From Oscillospiraceae bacterium (GTDB taxonomy: Bacteria; Bacillota; Clostridia; Oscillospirales; Oscillospiraceae), in contig SVLE01000005.1 of the NCBI GenBank assembly GCA_015068065.1, forward strand, positions 1-59,791: DNA of 59,791 nucleotides, read 5' to 3'. Of this stretch, positions 48,486 through 58,481 are shown piece by piece. The translations under genes and the position numbers were made by a program. How positions within the stretch are numbered: the first letter of the stretch is position 1; each line of letters starts with the position of its first letter. Below the pieces are notes generated by a model. It was not told the origin of the DNA. It saw only the letters and a list, made by a program, of their open reading frames with translations, and did not search any database.

Positions 48486-49664
48486 ATGGCTTATTACAAC
48501 AAGCAGGAAACTCAGAACCGAATCGACAAGGTGGTTGCGCTGCTGAACGAAAAGGATGCGGACATTGCCGTTATCTATTTCGACGAGCTGAACGTGGCCA
48601 ACGGCTGGTATCTCACCGGTTGGTGCGGCCAGTTTGAAAAGGGCGCGGTGCTGGTTGGTCGGGACGGCACCACCATGCTGCTGGGTGGCCCGGAGAGCGA
48701 ACCTTTTGCCAAGCAGTCCTCTGCCATCAGCGACACCCGCTGCTTCAAGGTGTTCATGGTGCCCGACGAGGAGTATCCTCTGGCCACCATCATCGGCTTC
48801 CCCGAGCTGTTTGCCGAGCTGAATCAGAAGTTCCCCGTGAAGAAAGTGGGTCTGGTCGGCACCACCGACATGCCCTACGCCGTCCATCAGGATCTGGTGG
48901 CGGGCTTTGCCGGCTGCGAGATCATTGACCTGACTGACGAGTACCTGAAGTTCCGCTACGTGAAGAGCGACTGGGAAGTGGAGCAGGCCAGAACGGCCAC
49001 CCGTCTGTGCCACGATGCCTACAAGGCTATGGCCGCCAAGGTCAAGGCCGGCGCCAGAGAGTTTGAAGTTGCCGCCGCGGGCGAGGCCGTGTGCCGCGCC
49101 AACGGTGCCAACAGCTTTGCCTATCAGACCATCGTAGGCAGCGGTGTGCGCTCCAACGCGGTGGTCCCTACCGCCACGGACAAGGTCATGGAAAACGGTG
49201 AGATGGTCATGCTGGGTATCGCTCCCCGCATCAACGGCTATGCCGGCACCTTCGGCCACACCGTCCCCGTCAGCGGCGAGTACACCCCCGAGCAGAAGAA
49301 GTGCCTGACCGACATGATCGAGGTCATGCAGGTGGTCAAGGGCATGCTGAAAATCGGAAACTCCGGCCGCCAGATCGACGCCGAGGGCAGAAAGCTCTAC
49401 GACAAGGGCGGCTATCTGAAGTACATTGTGTGCCCCTTCGCCCACACCATGGGCCTGATGGAGGCTGAGGCACCCTTCTTCGGCCCCAACAGTGTCGACA
49501 TTCTGGAAAAGAACATGATCGTTAACGTGGACGTGTCCTTCTTCGGCCACCCCACTCTGAACGGTCTGCGCGTGGAGACCTGCTATGTGATTACCGAGAA
49601 CGGTGCCGAGCCTCTGTGCCCTGAGTTTGAAAAAGAGCTGTTTGACTACGTGGAAAAGCACTGA
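48486..49664 (+). CDS. M24 family metallopeptidase (Xaa-Pro peptidase-like)
   Basis: Creatinase-like N-terminal domain (NGWYLTGWCGQ) plus M24-type C-terminal domain. Confidence 0.85.
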   Translation: MAYYNKQETQNRIDKVVALLNEKDADIAVIYFDELNVANGWYLTGWCGQFEKGAVLVGRDGTTMLLGGPESEPFAKQSSAISDTRCFKVFMVPDEEYPLATIIGFPELFAELNQKFPVKKVGLVGTTDMPYAVHQDLVAGFAGCEIIDLTDEYLKFRYVKSDWEVEQARTATRLCHDAYKAMAAKVKAGAREFEVAAAGEAVCRANGANSFAYQTIVGSGVRSNAVVPTATDKVMENGEMVMLGIAPRINGYAGTFGHTVPVSGEYTPEQKKCLTDMIEVMQVVKGMLKIGNSGRQIDAEGRKLYDKGGYLKYIVCPFAHTMGLMEAEAPFFGPNSVDILEKNMIVNVDVSFFGHPTLNGLRVETCYVITENGAEPLCPEFEKELFDYVEKH

Positions 49665-49679
49665 CAGGAGGAACGAACG

Positions 49680-50042
49680 ATGTACGGCAAAAAGAATTGG
49701 GTGTTCTGTGACGGCGACCTGCCCCCCAAGGGTGACAACCCCGACTTCCCCGGCCACGAGGCCCTGATGATCACCAACGTGTCCCCGGACGATGCCAAGA
49801 TCCGCATCAAGATCCTGTTCGAGGATCAGCCCCCCTACGACAAGATCACCCTCGATCTGAAAGGTGAGCGCACCATCTGCCTGCGGCTGGATAAGCCCAT
49901 CGGCAAGGAGGGCTATCAGATCCCCTATGGCCAGTATGCCATCCACGTGATCTCCGATGTGCCTGTGGTGTCCTGCTTTGGCCGACTGGACGTACGCCAG
50001 ACCAACATGGCATACTACAGCCCCGCCGGCTACGGCTTCTGA
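49680..50042 (+). CDS. Sensory rhodopsin transducer-like (ASRT/PF07100-like) protein
   Basis: KNWVFCDGDLPPKG...GHEALMITNVSPDDAKIRIKILFEDQPPYDKITLDLKGERTICLRLDK...IPYGQYAIHVISDVPVVSCFGRLDVRQ. Confidence 0.75.
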   Translation: MYGKKNWVFCDGDLPPKGDNPDFPGHEALMITNVSPDDAKIRIKILFEDQPPYDKITLDLKGERTICLRLDKPIGKEGYQIPYGQYAIHVISDVPVVSCFGRLDVRQTNMAYYSPAGYGF

Positions 50043-50064
50043 TCCCCCAATCCTTTAAAACGCA

Positions 50065-50101
50065 CGAAAAAGCGGCTGTTTTCAAACAGCCGCTTTTTTT
50101 G
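50065..50101. terminator. Bidirectional terminator
   Basis: AAAAAGCGGCTGTTTTCAAACAGCCGCTTTTTTT. Confidence 0.88.
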
Positions 50102-50108
50102 CTTCCAA

Positions 50109-50894
50109 TCAGGATTTCCCCAGCAACCGTGGCAGGAGATCGTCTACCTCCGACAGCATGACAACCGCTCTGCAAATGCCCAGATCCTGCGCCACCTGAA
50201 GTTTTTTCAGAATGCTCATCCCATCATCAAAAAGGACGAAATGTGCCCCGTTCTCCCGGGACATATAAGTATAATACCGGGCACACAGCTCGTTGGAGAA
50301 AAACACGCTGGGCGAGCGCACCTGCAGTTGTTCCGACAGTTCCTCCCTGCTCATAGGCCGCCCGCTTCCGCTGGGTGAGGGCAGAAAAAAGTCCTCCGCC
50401 ACCCGGCGCACGGCAAGGGTAATACGTTCCGGACCGCCGAAGTGCTCAATGCTGTCCCGAAGCCGCCGGGACAGAGAGCCACCGGACAGCGCAGAGGAAA
50501 TGAGCACCCGACCTGCGTGCGTACAGTGACCGTAATTTTCCGAAACGTGCAGGGACATCCCCTTGCGCGCGAGGATCTCGTCCAGAGAACGCACCGCCCG
50601 TTCCAGCGCGGGGACGGGCCGCCCCTCAAAAGCGCAGATGACTCCGCCAAAGTTTCGTGCGGCGCATTCCCGCATGATTTCCTGACACAGGATTGCCGAG
50701 TCTCCTCGCCCGTCACCTCCCTGTGCCTCCAGCACCATCAGCCCACCTCTCAGCGGCGTAGGCGGGCCAGAGCGGAACAGATGCGCCCCCCGGCCCACAC
50801 GATAGGCCATATGAGCGATGGTCAGCCCCGTCTCCCGGGCCTGACCGAGCCGATCAGGCGGAGCCATGAGGATCAGCATGTCTTTCAGCGGCAT
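50109..50894 (-). CDS. Hypothetical protein (261 aa)
   Basis: Long ORF with terminator downstream; no confident family. Confidence 0.65.
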   Translation of the reverse strand: MPLKDMLILMAPPDRLGQARETGLTIAHMAYRVGRGAHLFRSGPPTPLRGGLMVLEAQGGDGRGDSAILCQEIMRECAARNFGGVICAFEGRPVPALERAVRSLDEILARKGMSLHVSENYGHCTHAGRVLISSALSGGSLSRRLRDSIEHFGGPERITLAVRRVAEDFFLPSPSGSGRPMSREELSEQLQVRSPSVFFSNELCARYYTYMSRENGAHFVLFDDGMSILKKLQVAQDLGICRAVVMLSEVDDLLPRLLGKS

Positions 50895-50989
50895 ATATGT
50901 ACGCCCCCTTGTCCAAAATAGGAAAAAATGTTATACTCCTTTTTAAGATATGCGCCCGACCATCCGGGCAGAACAAGGAGGATCACTGC

Positions 50990-51496
50990 GTGCCTTTTAT
51001 CCCGTTTCCCACCGCTTTTTATGAGTGCGTGACCCACATCCGTCCGGAAGATCTGACCCGTCGGGGTATCACCCTGCTTCTGGCTGATCTGGACAATACG
51101 CTGGTCCCTTATAAGACTCCCCTGCCCACAGAAGCGCTGATCCGCTGGCGAGAAGCGTTGGAGGCAGGCGGCGTAACCCTGTTTCTGCTGTCCAACAGCC
51201 GCCGGCCCGGCAGACCCAAGCGCTTTGCCGATGCACTGGGCATCGGCTTCATTGGTCATGCGGGCAAACCCAAGCAGAGGGGATTCCGCTCCGCCATGGA
51301 GCAAAACGGACGCACTCCGTCTCAAACCGCCATTGTTGGCGACCAGATTTTTACCGACATACTGGGCGGGACTTTTGCCGGGATCACCACGATTCTGGTG
51401 CATCCCATCCGTCTGGCAGGCAATCCCGGCCGCTATCTGCGCTATTGGATTGAAACCCCTTTCCGGCTTGTGGCCCAAAGGAGGGGCCGGCTGTGA
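50990..51496 (+). CDS. YqeG family HAD IIIA-type phosphatase
   Basis: LLLADLDNTLVPYKTPLPT; LLSNSRRPGRPKRFADALGI; VGDQIFTDILGG; GTG start. Confidence 0.92.
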   Translation: MPFIPFPTAFYECVTHIRPEDLTRRGITLLLADLDNTLVPYKTPLPTEALIRWREALEAGGVTLFLLSNSRRPGRPKRFADALGIGFIGHAGKPKQRGFRSAMEQNGRTPSQTAIVGDQIFTDILGGTFAGITTILVHPIRLAGNPGRYLRYWIETPFRLVAQRRGRL

Positions 51497-52353
51497 GTGC
51501 GATTTTCGGTCCCGCGGGAAATGCGGAAGACTTTCCCTATAAATCCTCTGCCGACGCTCCTCGCTGGCTGAAGAAACTGGGGTTGGATTGCTACGAGTAC
51601 CAGTGCGGCAAGGGCATCCATGTAGGCGAGGATACCGCTCGGGCGGTTGGCATTCAGGCGGTAGAGCACGGCATCTCCATGTCCCTGCACGCCCCTTACT
51701 TTATCAATCTGGCCAATCCCGACCCGGACAGCCTTGAAAAGACCACCGGCTACATCACCGGGGCCTGCCGCGTGGCGACACTGATGGGCGCTCAGCGGGT
51801 GGTCATCCACTCCGGGGCACTGATGAAGCGGTCCCGGCATGAGGCACTGGACATCGCCCTGCGCTCCCTGAGACACGTCATTTCCGTCTGCGACGACATG
51901 GGCTTCGGCCACATCGCCCTGTGTCCGGAAACCATGGGCAAGATCAATCAGCTAGGCAATCTGGACGAGGTGCTGGAGCTGTGCACGCTGGACGAACGGC
52001 TTGTCCCCTGTGTGGACTTCGGCCACCTGTACGCCCGCTCTCTGGGTGCGGACGATGGCGTGGAGGCCATGGAACGCATCCTGAATCGGATGGAGCAGAT
52101 TCTGGGCAAAGATCGGGCCGGCCGTTTCCACAGCCACTTTTCCCACATTGAGTTCACCCCCAATGGGGGCGAAAAGTGCCATCGCACCTTTGTTGAAAGC
52201 GGCGGATTCGGCCCGGACTGGACGCCCCTTGCCTCCGCAGTCGCAAAACGCGGCTGGAGCCCCACCTTCATCTGTGAAAGCGCGGGCACTCAGGCGGCGG
52301 ACGCGCTGGAAATGAAGCGGATTTACCAACGCACGGAAGAGAGGAATGTATGA
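51493..52353 (+). CDS. Endonuclease IV / AP endonuclease family TIM-barrel protein
   Basis: YEYQCGKGIHVGEDTARAVGIQAVEHGISMSLHAPYFINLA; VIHSGAL; CPETMGKINQLG; CVDFGHLYAR; SHFSHIE; GTG start. Confidence 0.88.
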   Translation: MSAIFGPAGNAEDFPYKSSADAPRWLKKLGLDCYEYQCGKGIHVGEDTARAVGIQAVEHGISMSLHAPYFINLANPDPDSLEKTTGYITGACRVATLMGAQRVVIHSGALMKRSRHEALDIALRSLRHVISVCDDMGFGHIALCPETMGKINQLGNLDEVLELCTLDERLVPCVDFGHLYARSLGADDGVEAMERILNRMEQILGKDRAGRFHSHFSHIEFTPNGGEKCHRTFVESGGFGPDWTPLASAVAKRGWSPTFICESAGTQAADALEMKRIYQRTEERNV

Positions 52354-52952
52354 AACGTACTCTTGCATTTTTAATGATGTTCCTTTTACTCCTGCTCTCG
52401 GGTTGTGCACGTACCGCACCCTATGAGGTGAAACACGGGTTTCGGACCTATGTGATTGACCCAGTGGAAGGTACTGTTACCAGAAACGGTCATACCTGTT
52501 CCTACGAAGTGACGATCCGCCGCGGCATAAAAACCCGTTTGGTATTGAGATACCCTTCCGGCGAGTGGATGGCAATTGTCGGCACTCCTCACAGCCGCAA
52601 CCAGCTGGAATACAGCGAGAAGTGGTACTCTCCGCTTGGAAAACCGGATCCGGACCCGGCTCTTTCTGACCTGTGGGCCATACTGGACCTGGAAGACGCG
52701 GAACGTCCGGATGCGCGGGTGGAACTCTATGCAGGACTGTCACTCCTGTTGGTGGGGCTATTCTGCGTTTTTTGGCCGGACAAAGTTCCTTTCACAGGAA
52801 ACTATGAAGACAAGGATAAACCTGCAACGGCCTCCCTTCGTGCCTGCCGGATCATAGGGGCCGTGTGTATTGCCGTCGGGCTGGTGCTGGCAGGATTATA
52901 CGCGCTGCGTATTACTCTGGAGTTTTATCGGCACGGCGGTTATCCGGTATAA
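52350..52952 (+). CDS. Putative lipoprotein with C-terminal membrane segments
   Basis: MKRTLAFLMMFLLLLLSGCARTAPYE lipobox; two C-terminal TM segments. Confidence 0.7.
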   Translation: MKRTLAFLMMFLLLLLSGCARTAPYEVKHGFRTYVIDPVEGTVTRNGHTCSYEVTIRRGIKTRLVLRYPSGEWMAIVGTPHSRNQLEYSEKWYSPLGKPDPDPALSDLWAILDLEDAERPDARVELYAGLSLLLVGLFCVFWPDKVPFTGNYEDKDKPATASLRACRIIGAVCIAVGLVLAGLYALRITLEFYRHGGYPV

Positions 52953-52982
52953 TGCGCCGCATGCTCAAAGGAGAAATATCCA

Positions 52983-54047
52983 ATGAATCACATCAAACAG
53001 ATTGCATCCAGATTGCCGGAATACGGAATGGATGCCATACTGATCACCAGCACCCCCGGGGAGCGCTATGCCATGGGCTTCCATGGAGAAGGGCTTGCAC
53101 TGATTTCCAAAGAGGATTGCTGGTATTTCACCGATTCCCGATATATCGAAGCGGCAAACAAGTGCATCACAGGTGCCCACATCGACTGTGTGGGCCGCGG
53201 CCGCGGACACCGGACGCTGGCGGCGCAGGTCATTCGGGAGCAGGGCTTTGGCAAGGTCGGCTTTGAAAGCGATTCCATGAGCGTGGACGCGCTGGCCCTC
53301 TATGAAAAGGAGTTGCCCTGCGCCCTCATCGCCGCTCCGGATTTTCTTTCCCATCTGCGCGCGGCCAAGGACGCAGAAGAACTGGACTTTATGCGCACGG
53401 CGCAGAAGATCGCAGACAAGGCCTTTGCCAATATTCTGGACTTTATTCGACCCGGCCTGACGGAGCGTGAAGTTGCCGCCCGGCTGGTGTACGAGCTGAT
53501 GCTTTTGGGGGCGGAGAAGCCCTCCTTCAACCCCATCGTAGCCGCAGGCGCCAACGGCTCCATGCCTCATGCCGTTCCGGGAGATACGGTCATTGAAAAA
53601 GGTATGTTTATCACCATGGACTTCGGCGCTCTGTATCACAGTTACTGCTCCGATATGACCCGCACCGTTTGTATGGGGCAACCCACTGCGGAAATGCGCA
53701 CCGTGTACGACACTGTACTCAACGCACAACTGGCCGGTCTGTCCGCCGCCCGGGCGGGTATTCCCGGCTGTGAGATCGACTGGGCCGCCCGCGCGGTCAT
53801 TGACCAGGCCGGCTACGGAGAATACTTCGGACATGCTCTGGGTCACTCACTGGGTCTTGAGATTCACGAAAGCCCCAACTGTTCCCCCGCCGAGCAGACC
53901 ATCATGCCCGTAGGCGCAGTGGTCTCCTGTGAGCCAGGCATCTACCTGCCCGGTCGATTTGGTGTTCGTATTGAGGACGTGGTCATCCTGCGTGAGGACG
54001 GCTGTGAGAATATTACCGCCTCGCCCAAAGAGCTGATTATCCTGTAA
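52983..54047 (+). CDS. M24 family Xaa-Pro aminopeptidase
   Basis: ITMDFGALYHSYCSDMTRTVCMG; FGHALGHSLGLEIHESPN; CEPGIYLPGRFGVRIEDVVIL. Confidence 0.95.
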   Translation: MNHIKQIASRLPEYGMDAILITSTPGERYAMGFHGEGLALISKEDCWYFTDSRYIEAANKCITGAHIDCVGRGRGHRTLAAQVIREQGFGKVGFESDSMSVDALALYEKELPCALIAAPDFLSHLRAAKDAEELDFMRTAQKIADKAFANILDFIRPGLTEREVAARLVYELMLLGAEKPSFNPIVAAGANGSMPHAVPGDTVIEKGMFITMDFGALYHSYCSDMTRTVCMGQPTAEMRTVYDTVLNAQLAGLSAARAGIPGCEIDWAARAVIDQAGYGEYFGHALGHSLGLEIHESPNCSPAEQTIMPVGAVVSCEPGIYLPGRFGVRIEDVVILREDGCENITASPKELIIL

Positions 54048-54149
54048 GGTACAAAATATTTCCCTTTGAATTGGAGCAAAGCTCTTGCCAAAACCGTTGA
54101 AATAGGGTAAAATAAATCGATTATAAATAAACTTAGGAGGATGATTCCT

Positions 54150-54719
54150 ATGGCAATGATTTCCGCCAGCGATTTCCGTAACGGCGTGACCTTCGAAATG
54201 GACGGCAAGGTCATGCAGGTCGTTGAGTTCCAGCACGTTAAGCCCGGCAAGGGTGCCGCATTCGTCCGCACCAAGATGAGAAACATCATCACCGGCGGCG
54301 TGACCGAAACTTCCTTCAACCCCACCGCCAAGTTCGAGCAGGCCTTCGTGGAGCGCAAGGAGATGCAGTACAGCTACAACGATGGCGATCTGTACTACTT
54401 TATGGACATGGAGAGCTTTGATATGCTGCCTATCGGTAAGGATCTGCTGGGCGATGCTTTCCGCTTCGTCAAGGAAGAGGAGATGTGCAAGGTCATGTCC
54501 TACAAGGGCAGCGTGTTCGGCGTGGAGGCCCCCAACTTTGTTGATCTGGTCATCACCGAGACCGAACCCGGCTTTGCCGGCAACACCGCCACCAACGTGA
54601 CCAAGCCCGCCACTCTGGAGACCGGCGCCGAGATCAAGGTTCCCCTGTTCATCAACGAGGGCGACAAGATCAAGATCGACACCCGTACCGGCGAGTATCT
54701 GGAAAGAGTTAAGGGCTAA
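54150..54719 (+). CDS. efp: Elongation factor P
   Basis: [57 protein letters not shown]. Confidence 0.97.
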   Translation: MAMISASDFRNGVTFEMDGKVMQVVEFQHVKPGKGAAFVRTKMRNIITGGVTETSFNPTAKFEQAFVERKEMQYSYNDGDLYYFMDMESFDMLPIGKDLLGDAFRFVKEEEMCKVMSYKGSVFGVEAPNFVDLVITETEPGFAGNTATNVTKPATLETGAEIKVPLFINEGDKIKIDTRTGEYLERVKG

Positions 54720-54754
54720 TAAAAACCAAGTCTGACTGTAAGGAGGACACTCAT

Positions 54755-55153
54755 ATGACCATTTCCGAGAAAGTCGCCTACCTGAAGGGTCTGGCCGAGG
54801 GCCTTGATCTGGATGTGGAAAAGTCCAAGGAAGGCAAGCTCATTTCCGTGATGATCGGTATTCTGGAAGAAATTGCCATGTCCATCGAGGATCTGGAAGA
54901 AAACGATCTGGACCTGGGCGAGGAGATTGATGCCCTGTCCGATGATCTGGCCGATGTGGAAGAAATCGTCTTTGGCGAGGACTTCGACGAAGACGAGGAT
55001 GAAGAGGACTACTTCGAGGTGGAGTGCCCCAACTGTGAAGAGCCCCTCATCATTGACGACGAGGTTCTTGCAGAAGGCGTGATCCAGTGTCCCAACTGCG
55101 AGGAAAAGTTTTCTCTGGATCTGTCTGACGACACCTGCACCGAGGACGAATAA
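54755..55153 (+). CDS. CD1247-like acidic protein with C-terminal zinc ribbon
   Basis: MTISEKVAYLKGLAEGLDLD...VECPNCEEPLIIDDEVLAEGVIQCPNCEEKFSL. Confidence 0.85.
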   Translation: MTISEKVAYLKGLAEGLDLDVEKSKEGKLISVMIGILEEIAMSIEDLEENDLDLGEEIDALSDDLADVEEIVFGEDFDEDEDEEDYFEVECPNCEEPLIIDDEVLAEGVIQCPNCEEKFSLDLSDDTCTEDE

Positions 55154-55162
55154 ACCAAACTG

Positions 55163-55200
55163 AAAATGCGGTCTGCCGTGGCAGACCGCATTTTTTATCA
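55163..55200. terminator. Rho-independent terminator
   Basis: AAATGCGGTCTGCCGTGGCAGACCGCATTTTTT. Confidence 0.88.
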
Positions 55201-55206
55201 GGAGGA

Positions 55207-55590
55207 ATGGGAATGATCCCCACCTATGAACAAATGGGCGATATGCTGGAAGAGATCGCCGCCGACTTCCCGGACGCCTTTTTCGAGGGGTTGGACGGCG
55301 GTATCCAACTGGAGGAAAAAGCCCTGCCCGACCCGGCCTTCCCCCCGGGCGAGATGTATATTATGGGCGAATATTGCCACGACCTGCTGGGCCGCTACAT
55401 CGTACTCTACTACGGCTCCTTTGCCGCCCTGCTGAAGGAGGAAGACGAAGAAGTCTGGCTGGATGAGATTTTCCTCACTGTGGCCCACGAATTTACCCAT
55501 CATTTAGAGGATACCGCCATGCTTCACGCACTGGATGACGCAGACGCGAAATTTTTACGGGAAGCTTTGGCCGAATACGAAGCAGAATAA
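55207..55590 (+). CDS. Zincin-like metallopeptidase family protein
   Basis: IFLTVAHEFTHHLED HExxH motif. Confidence 0.85.
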   Translation: MGMIPTYEQMGDMLEEIAADFPDAFFEGLDGGIQLEEKALPDPAFPPGEMYIMGEYCHDLLGRYIVLYYGSFAALLKEEDEEVWLDEIFLTVAHEFTHHLEDTAMLHALDDADAKFLREALAEYEAE

Positions 55591-55591
55591 C

Positions 55592-55625
55592 AAGACCGCA
55601 GGACATCGTCCTGCGGTCTTGTTTT
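55592..55625. terminator. Bidirectional terminator
   Basis: AAGACCGCAGGACATCGTCCTGCGGTCTTGTTTT. Confidence 0.85.
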
Positions 55626-56088
55626 ATTTCAGCCTGGACAGTTCTTTGCGGATGGCCTGTGTGAGCAGGTCCTGCCCCTCGGGGGACTTCAATGCCTCCA
55701 GCACAGCTGTGCGGAGCATATCCTGAAAGCCTCTGGACTGGAGCACCGCGTCAAATACTGTTCCTCCTTCTCCTACGCAAGCCGCAGGTTGCGGGGCTGG
55801 CTTCACCTTTTTAGGCGTATAGGCGGGTGCCGGTGCATCCTCCTGCGCATAGGCCATATCCATCCAGCTTTGCTGAGTGGTGCGGTCATCGCTTTCCGCG
55901 CGCAGATAGAACACGGACACGCCGAAGAAATCCGCCAGTTTCTGCTGCTGCTCCTTGGTGGGCGTCTGCCGACCGGTTTCGAACTTTTCGATGGCGGTAC
56001 GGGGCAATCCCAGAGCGGCGGCCAGAGCGGGCCGGGAGAGGTCGCGTTCGGTGCGGAGCGCTTCAATGCGCTGTGCCATAGTGACCAT
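55624..56088 (-). CDS. XRE family helix-turn-helix protein
   Basis: RIEALRTERDLSRPALAAALGLPRTAIEKFETGRQTPTKEQQQKLADFFGVSVFYL. Confidence 0.93.
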   Translation of the reverse strand: MVTMAQRIEALRTERDLSRPALAAALGLPRTAIEKFETGRQTPTKEQQQKLADFFGVSVFYLRAESDDRTTQQSWMDMAYAQEDAPAPAYTPKKVKPAPQPAACVGEGGTVFDAVLQSRGFQDMLRTAVLEALKSPEGQDLLTQAIRKELSRLK

Positions 56089-56160
56089 GGAATTTACCTC
56101 CTGTGATAAACGGCGGGGCCGGCAGCTTGCCGGCCCCGCAAATTCTTTATACTGATTTGA

Positions 56161-57225
56161 TCAGATCTTGTAGACCCAGCCGTGAGGATCGGCCTGACGG
56201 CCCCACTGAATGCCGGTCAGCTCGTCATACAGTCGCTGGGTGACGGGGCCGATCTTGCCTCCGTTGATGATGACCTTCTCATTGCCCTCGGCCAGCTCGC
56301 CGATGGGAGAGATAACAGCGGCGGTACCGGTGCCCCAGCCCTCTTCCAGAGTGCCGTTCTTGGCAGCCTCGAACAGCTCCTCGGCGGAAATGCGACGCTC
56401 CTCCACCTCATAGCCCCAGTCCTTCAGCAGCTGGATGCAGGAACGGCGGGTGATACCGGGCAGCACAGAGCCGTTCAGGTCGGGGGTCAGGATCTTGCCA
56501 TCCACCTTGAACATCACGTTCATGGCGCCGACCTCTTCAATGTACTTGCGGTGCACGCCATCCAGCCACAGAACCTGAGAGTAGCCACGCTTCTCGGCAC
56601 GGTTGCCGGCGCGCAGGGAGGCAGCATAGTTACCGCCGGTCTTGGCCATACCGGTGCCGCCCTTGACGGCGCGTACATCCTCGTCCTCGATGTAGATCTT
56701 GACGGGGTTCAGGCCTTCGGGATAGTACGCACCCACGGGGCAGACGATGACGATGTACTGCACATGGTGAGAGGAGTGTACGCCCAGAGCAGCATCCACA
56801 CCGATCATAAAGGGACGGATGTACAGGGAGGTATCCTTCTCATAGGGGACCCATTCCTGCTCCAGTTTGACCAGCTCCACGATACCGGCCAGAGCCAGTT
56901 CGTAAGGAATGTTGGGCAGGCACAGACGGTCAGCAGAGTCGTTCAGACGTTGAATGTTGCAGTCGGGACGGAACAGCTGGATAGAGCCGTCGGCAGTGCG
57001 GTAGGCCTTCATGCCCTCGAAGATTTCCTCACCGTAGTGCAGAACCTTGGACGCGGGATCGATCTGCAGCGGTCCATAGGGAACAATGCGGGCATCGTGC
57101 CAACCCTGACCTTCGTCATAGTCCACGATGAACATATGGTCGGTCATGTACTTGCCGAATACCAACTCGGAAGCCTTGGGTTTCTCCTTCAGGGTGGCAG
57201 CGCGGGTGATTTTGATCTCTTGCAT
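56161..57225 (-). CDS. ilvE: Branched-chain amino acid aminotransferase
   Basis: LHYGEEIFEGMKAYRTADGSIQLFRPDCN; GGNYAASLRAG; VLWLDGVHRKYIEEVGAMNVMF; LPGITRRSCIQLL. Confidence 0.96.
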   Translation of the reverse strand: MQEIKITRAATLKEKPKASELVFGKYMTDHMFIVDYDEGQGWHDARIVPYGPLQIDPASKVLHYGEEIFEGMKAYRTADGSIQLFRPDCNIQRLNDSADRLCLPNIPYELALAGIVELVKLEQEWVPYEKDTSLYIRPFMIGVDAALGVHSSHHVQYIVIVCPVGAYYPEGLNPVKIYIEDEDVRAVKGGTGMAKTGGNYAASLRAGNRAEKRGYSQVLWLDGVHRKYIEEVGAMNVMFKVDGKILTPDLNGSVLPGITRRSCIQLLKDWGYEVEERRISAEELFEAAKNGTLEEGWGTGTAAVISPIGELAEGNEKVIINGGKIGPVTQRLYDELTGIQWGRQADPHGWVYKI

Positions 57226-57338
57226 GGCGAATGCCTCCTAATAAAAATCTGTCGGTACAGTTTAACACTGTAAAGTACTTTTATTATAGCAACCTCGGAA
57301 CAAAATCGCAATGGTCAATTGGGATTTTTTGTGGTTTT

Positions 57339-58310
57339 TCACGCTTCTTTCCCATAATCGACAAAACACAGGTTCAGGTCTACCGCCCCTTCAATACCCG
57401 GTACCTGTCCTTTGGCGGTGTACTGCCACAAATCGAAGTGGTAGTAGAAGGTGGGGGCAGTGCGGTATTCCGCCAGCCAGAAGCTGTAATCCTTGAGCAG
57501 ATCCAGATCATAGTCCAGATAGCCCGCATCCTGATTAAAATAAACCATCGGCGTATATCCGGCCTGCGACACGGTATCACAGAAGGCCTGGGCACACAGG
57601 GTCATGGTGCTGCCGGGCAGGCCGTTGGTACGGGCTGAGGAATTGTTCGCAATACGTTCCCAGTCGAAGACCACCGGGAAGGTAATGTCATAGCCCTGAA
57701 TGGCACCGAGAACAAAATTAGCTTCCTCTCTCGCCTCCCAGACATTTATGGCCTGAGAGAAGAAGTACACACCCACTTGCAGACCGGCCTCAAGTGCTCC
57801 GGCAATGTTCTGTCGAAAGCAGGAGTCCTCGGAGATCAGTCCGGACGGCCCATATCCACGGAAGCCCACCCGGATGATAGCAAAGTCGATACCGGAGGCT
57901 TTGACCTGCTGCCAGTCGATATCCTTTTGATAGAAGGATACGTCCACACCGGTCAGCGCCGTTTTCCCCTCCTGCGCATAGGTCACCCGCCCGTCAGACA
58001 CAACGAAACAGGCCGGGTCATATCGACTGAGTCCAACCTGCGTAAAGGCAGGCAACTGCCGATCCTTATAGGTGATGACGGTACCGGGCTGGGCAAAGAC
58101 CCCATTCGGGTCGGTATCTCCCGCACCCGGACCGGGCGGCAGTGTTCGAATCAGCGCCCACACAGACAGCACAAGAGCCACTACAGACAGGATCAGTGGC
58201 AAAATATTCAGAAATCCCGCCCGCTTGACCGGGACTGGCTGGACATCGCAAACAACAGGTTCAGTTGCAGCCTCCGGTTTCTGTTGACGGTACATGTTAT
58301 ACTCGTCCAT
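57339..58310 (-). CDS. GH25 lysozyme-like protein with N-terminal membrane anchor
   Basis: LTGVDVSFYQKDIDWQQVKASGIDFAIIRVGFRGYG; GLQVGVYFFSQA; PVVFDWE; LWQYTAKGQVPGIEGAVDLNLCF. Confidence 0.95.
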   Translation of the reverse strand: MDEYNMYRQQKPEAATEPVVCDVQPVPVKRAGFLNILPLILSVVALVLSVWALIRTLPPGPGAGDTDPNGVFAQPGTVITYKDRQLPAFTQVGLSRYDPACFVVSDGRVTYAQEGKTALTGVDVSFYQKDIDWQQVKASGIDFAIIRVGFRGYGPSGLISEDSCFRQNIAGALEAGLQVGVYFFSQAINVWEAREEANFVLGAIQGYDITFPVVFDWERIANNSSARTNGLPGSTMTLCAQAFCDTVSQAGYTPMVYFNQDAGYLDYDLDLLKDYSFWLAEYRTAPTFYYHFDLWQYTAKGQVPGIEGAVDLNLCFVDYGKEA

Positions 58311-58481
58311 AAGCACGCTCCTTTCCCACACACAGTACGACAAATTTCTTTTTTCATTATAACAGCCGGCGCCTCCCCGCGCAAGCAGGGAAGATCCGGT
58401 ACTGTTGGCAGGAATGTTTGCTCCCCGTCTGTTTTTGTGGTATTCTTATCCTAACCTGAGGAAAGAAAAAGGAGTGGTACT

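Noticed and set aside
47820-49946. 708-aa minus-strand ORF
   Set aside because: Antisense to the M81 and M24 genes; no recognisable motifs.
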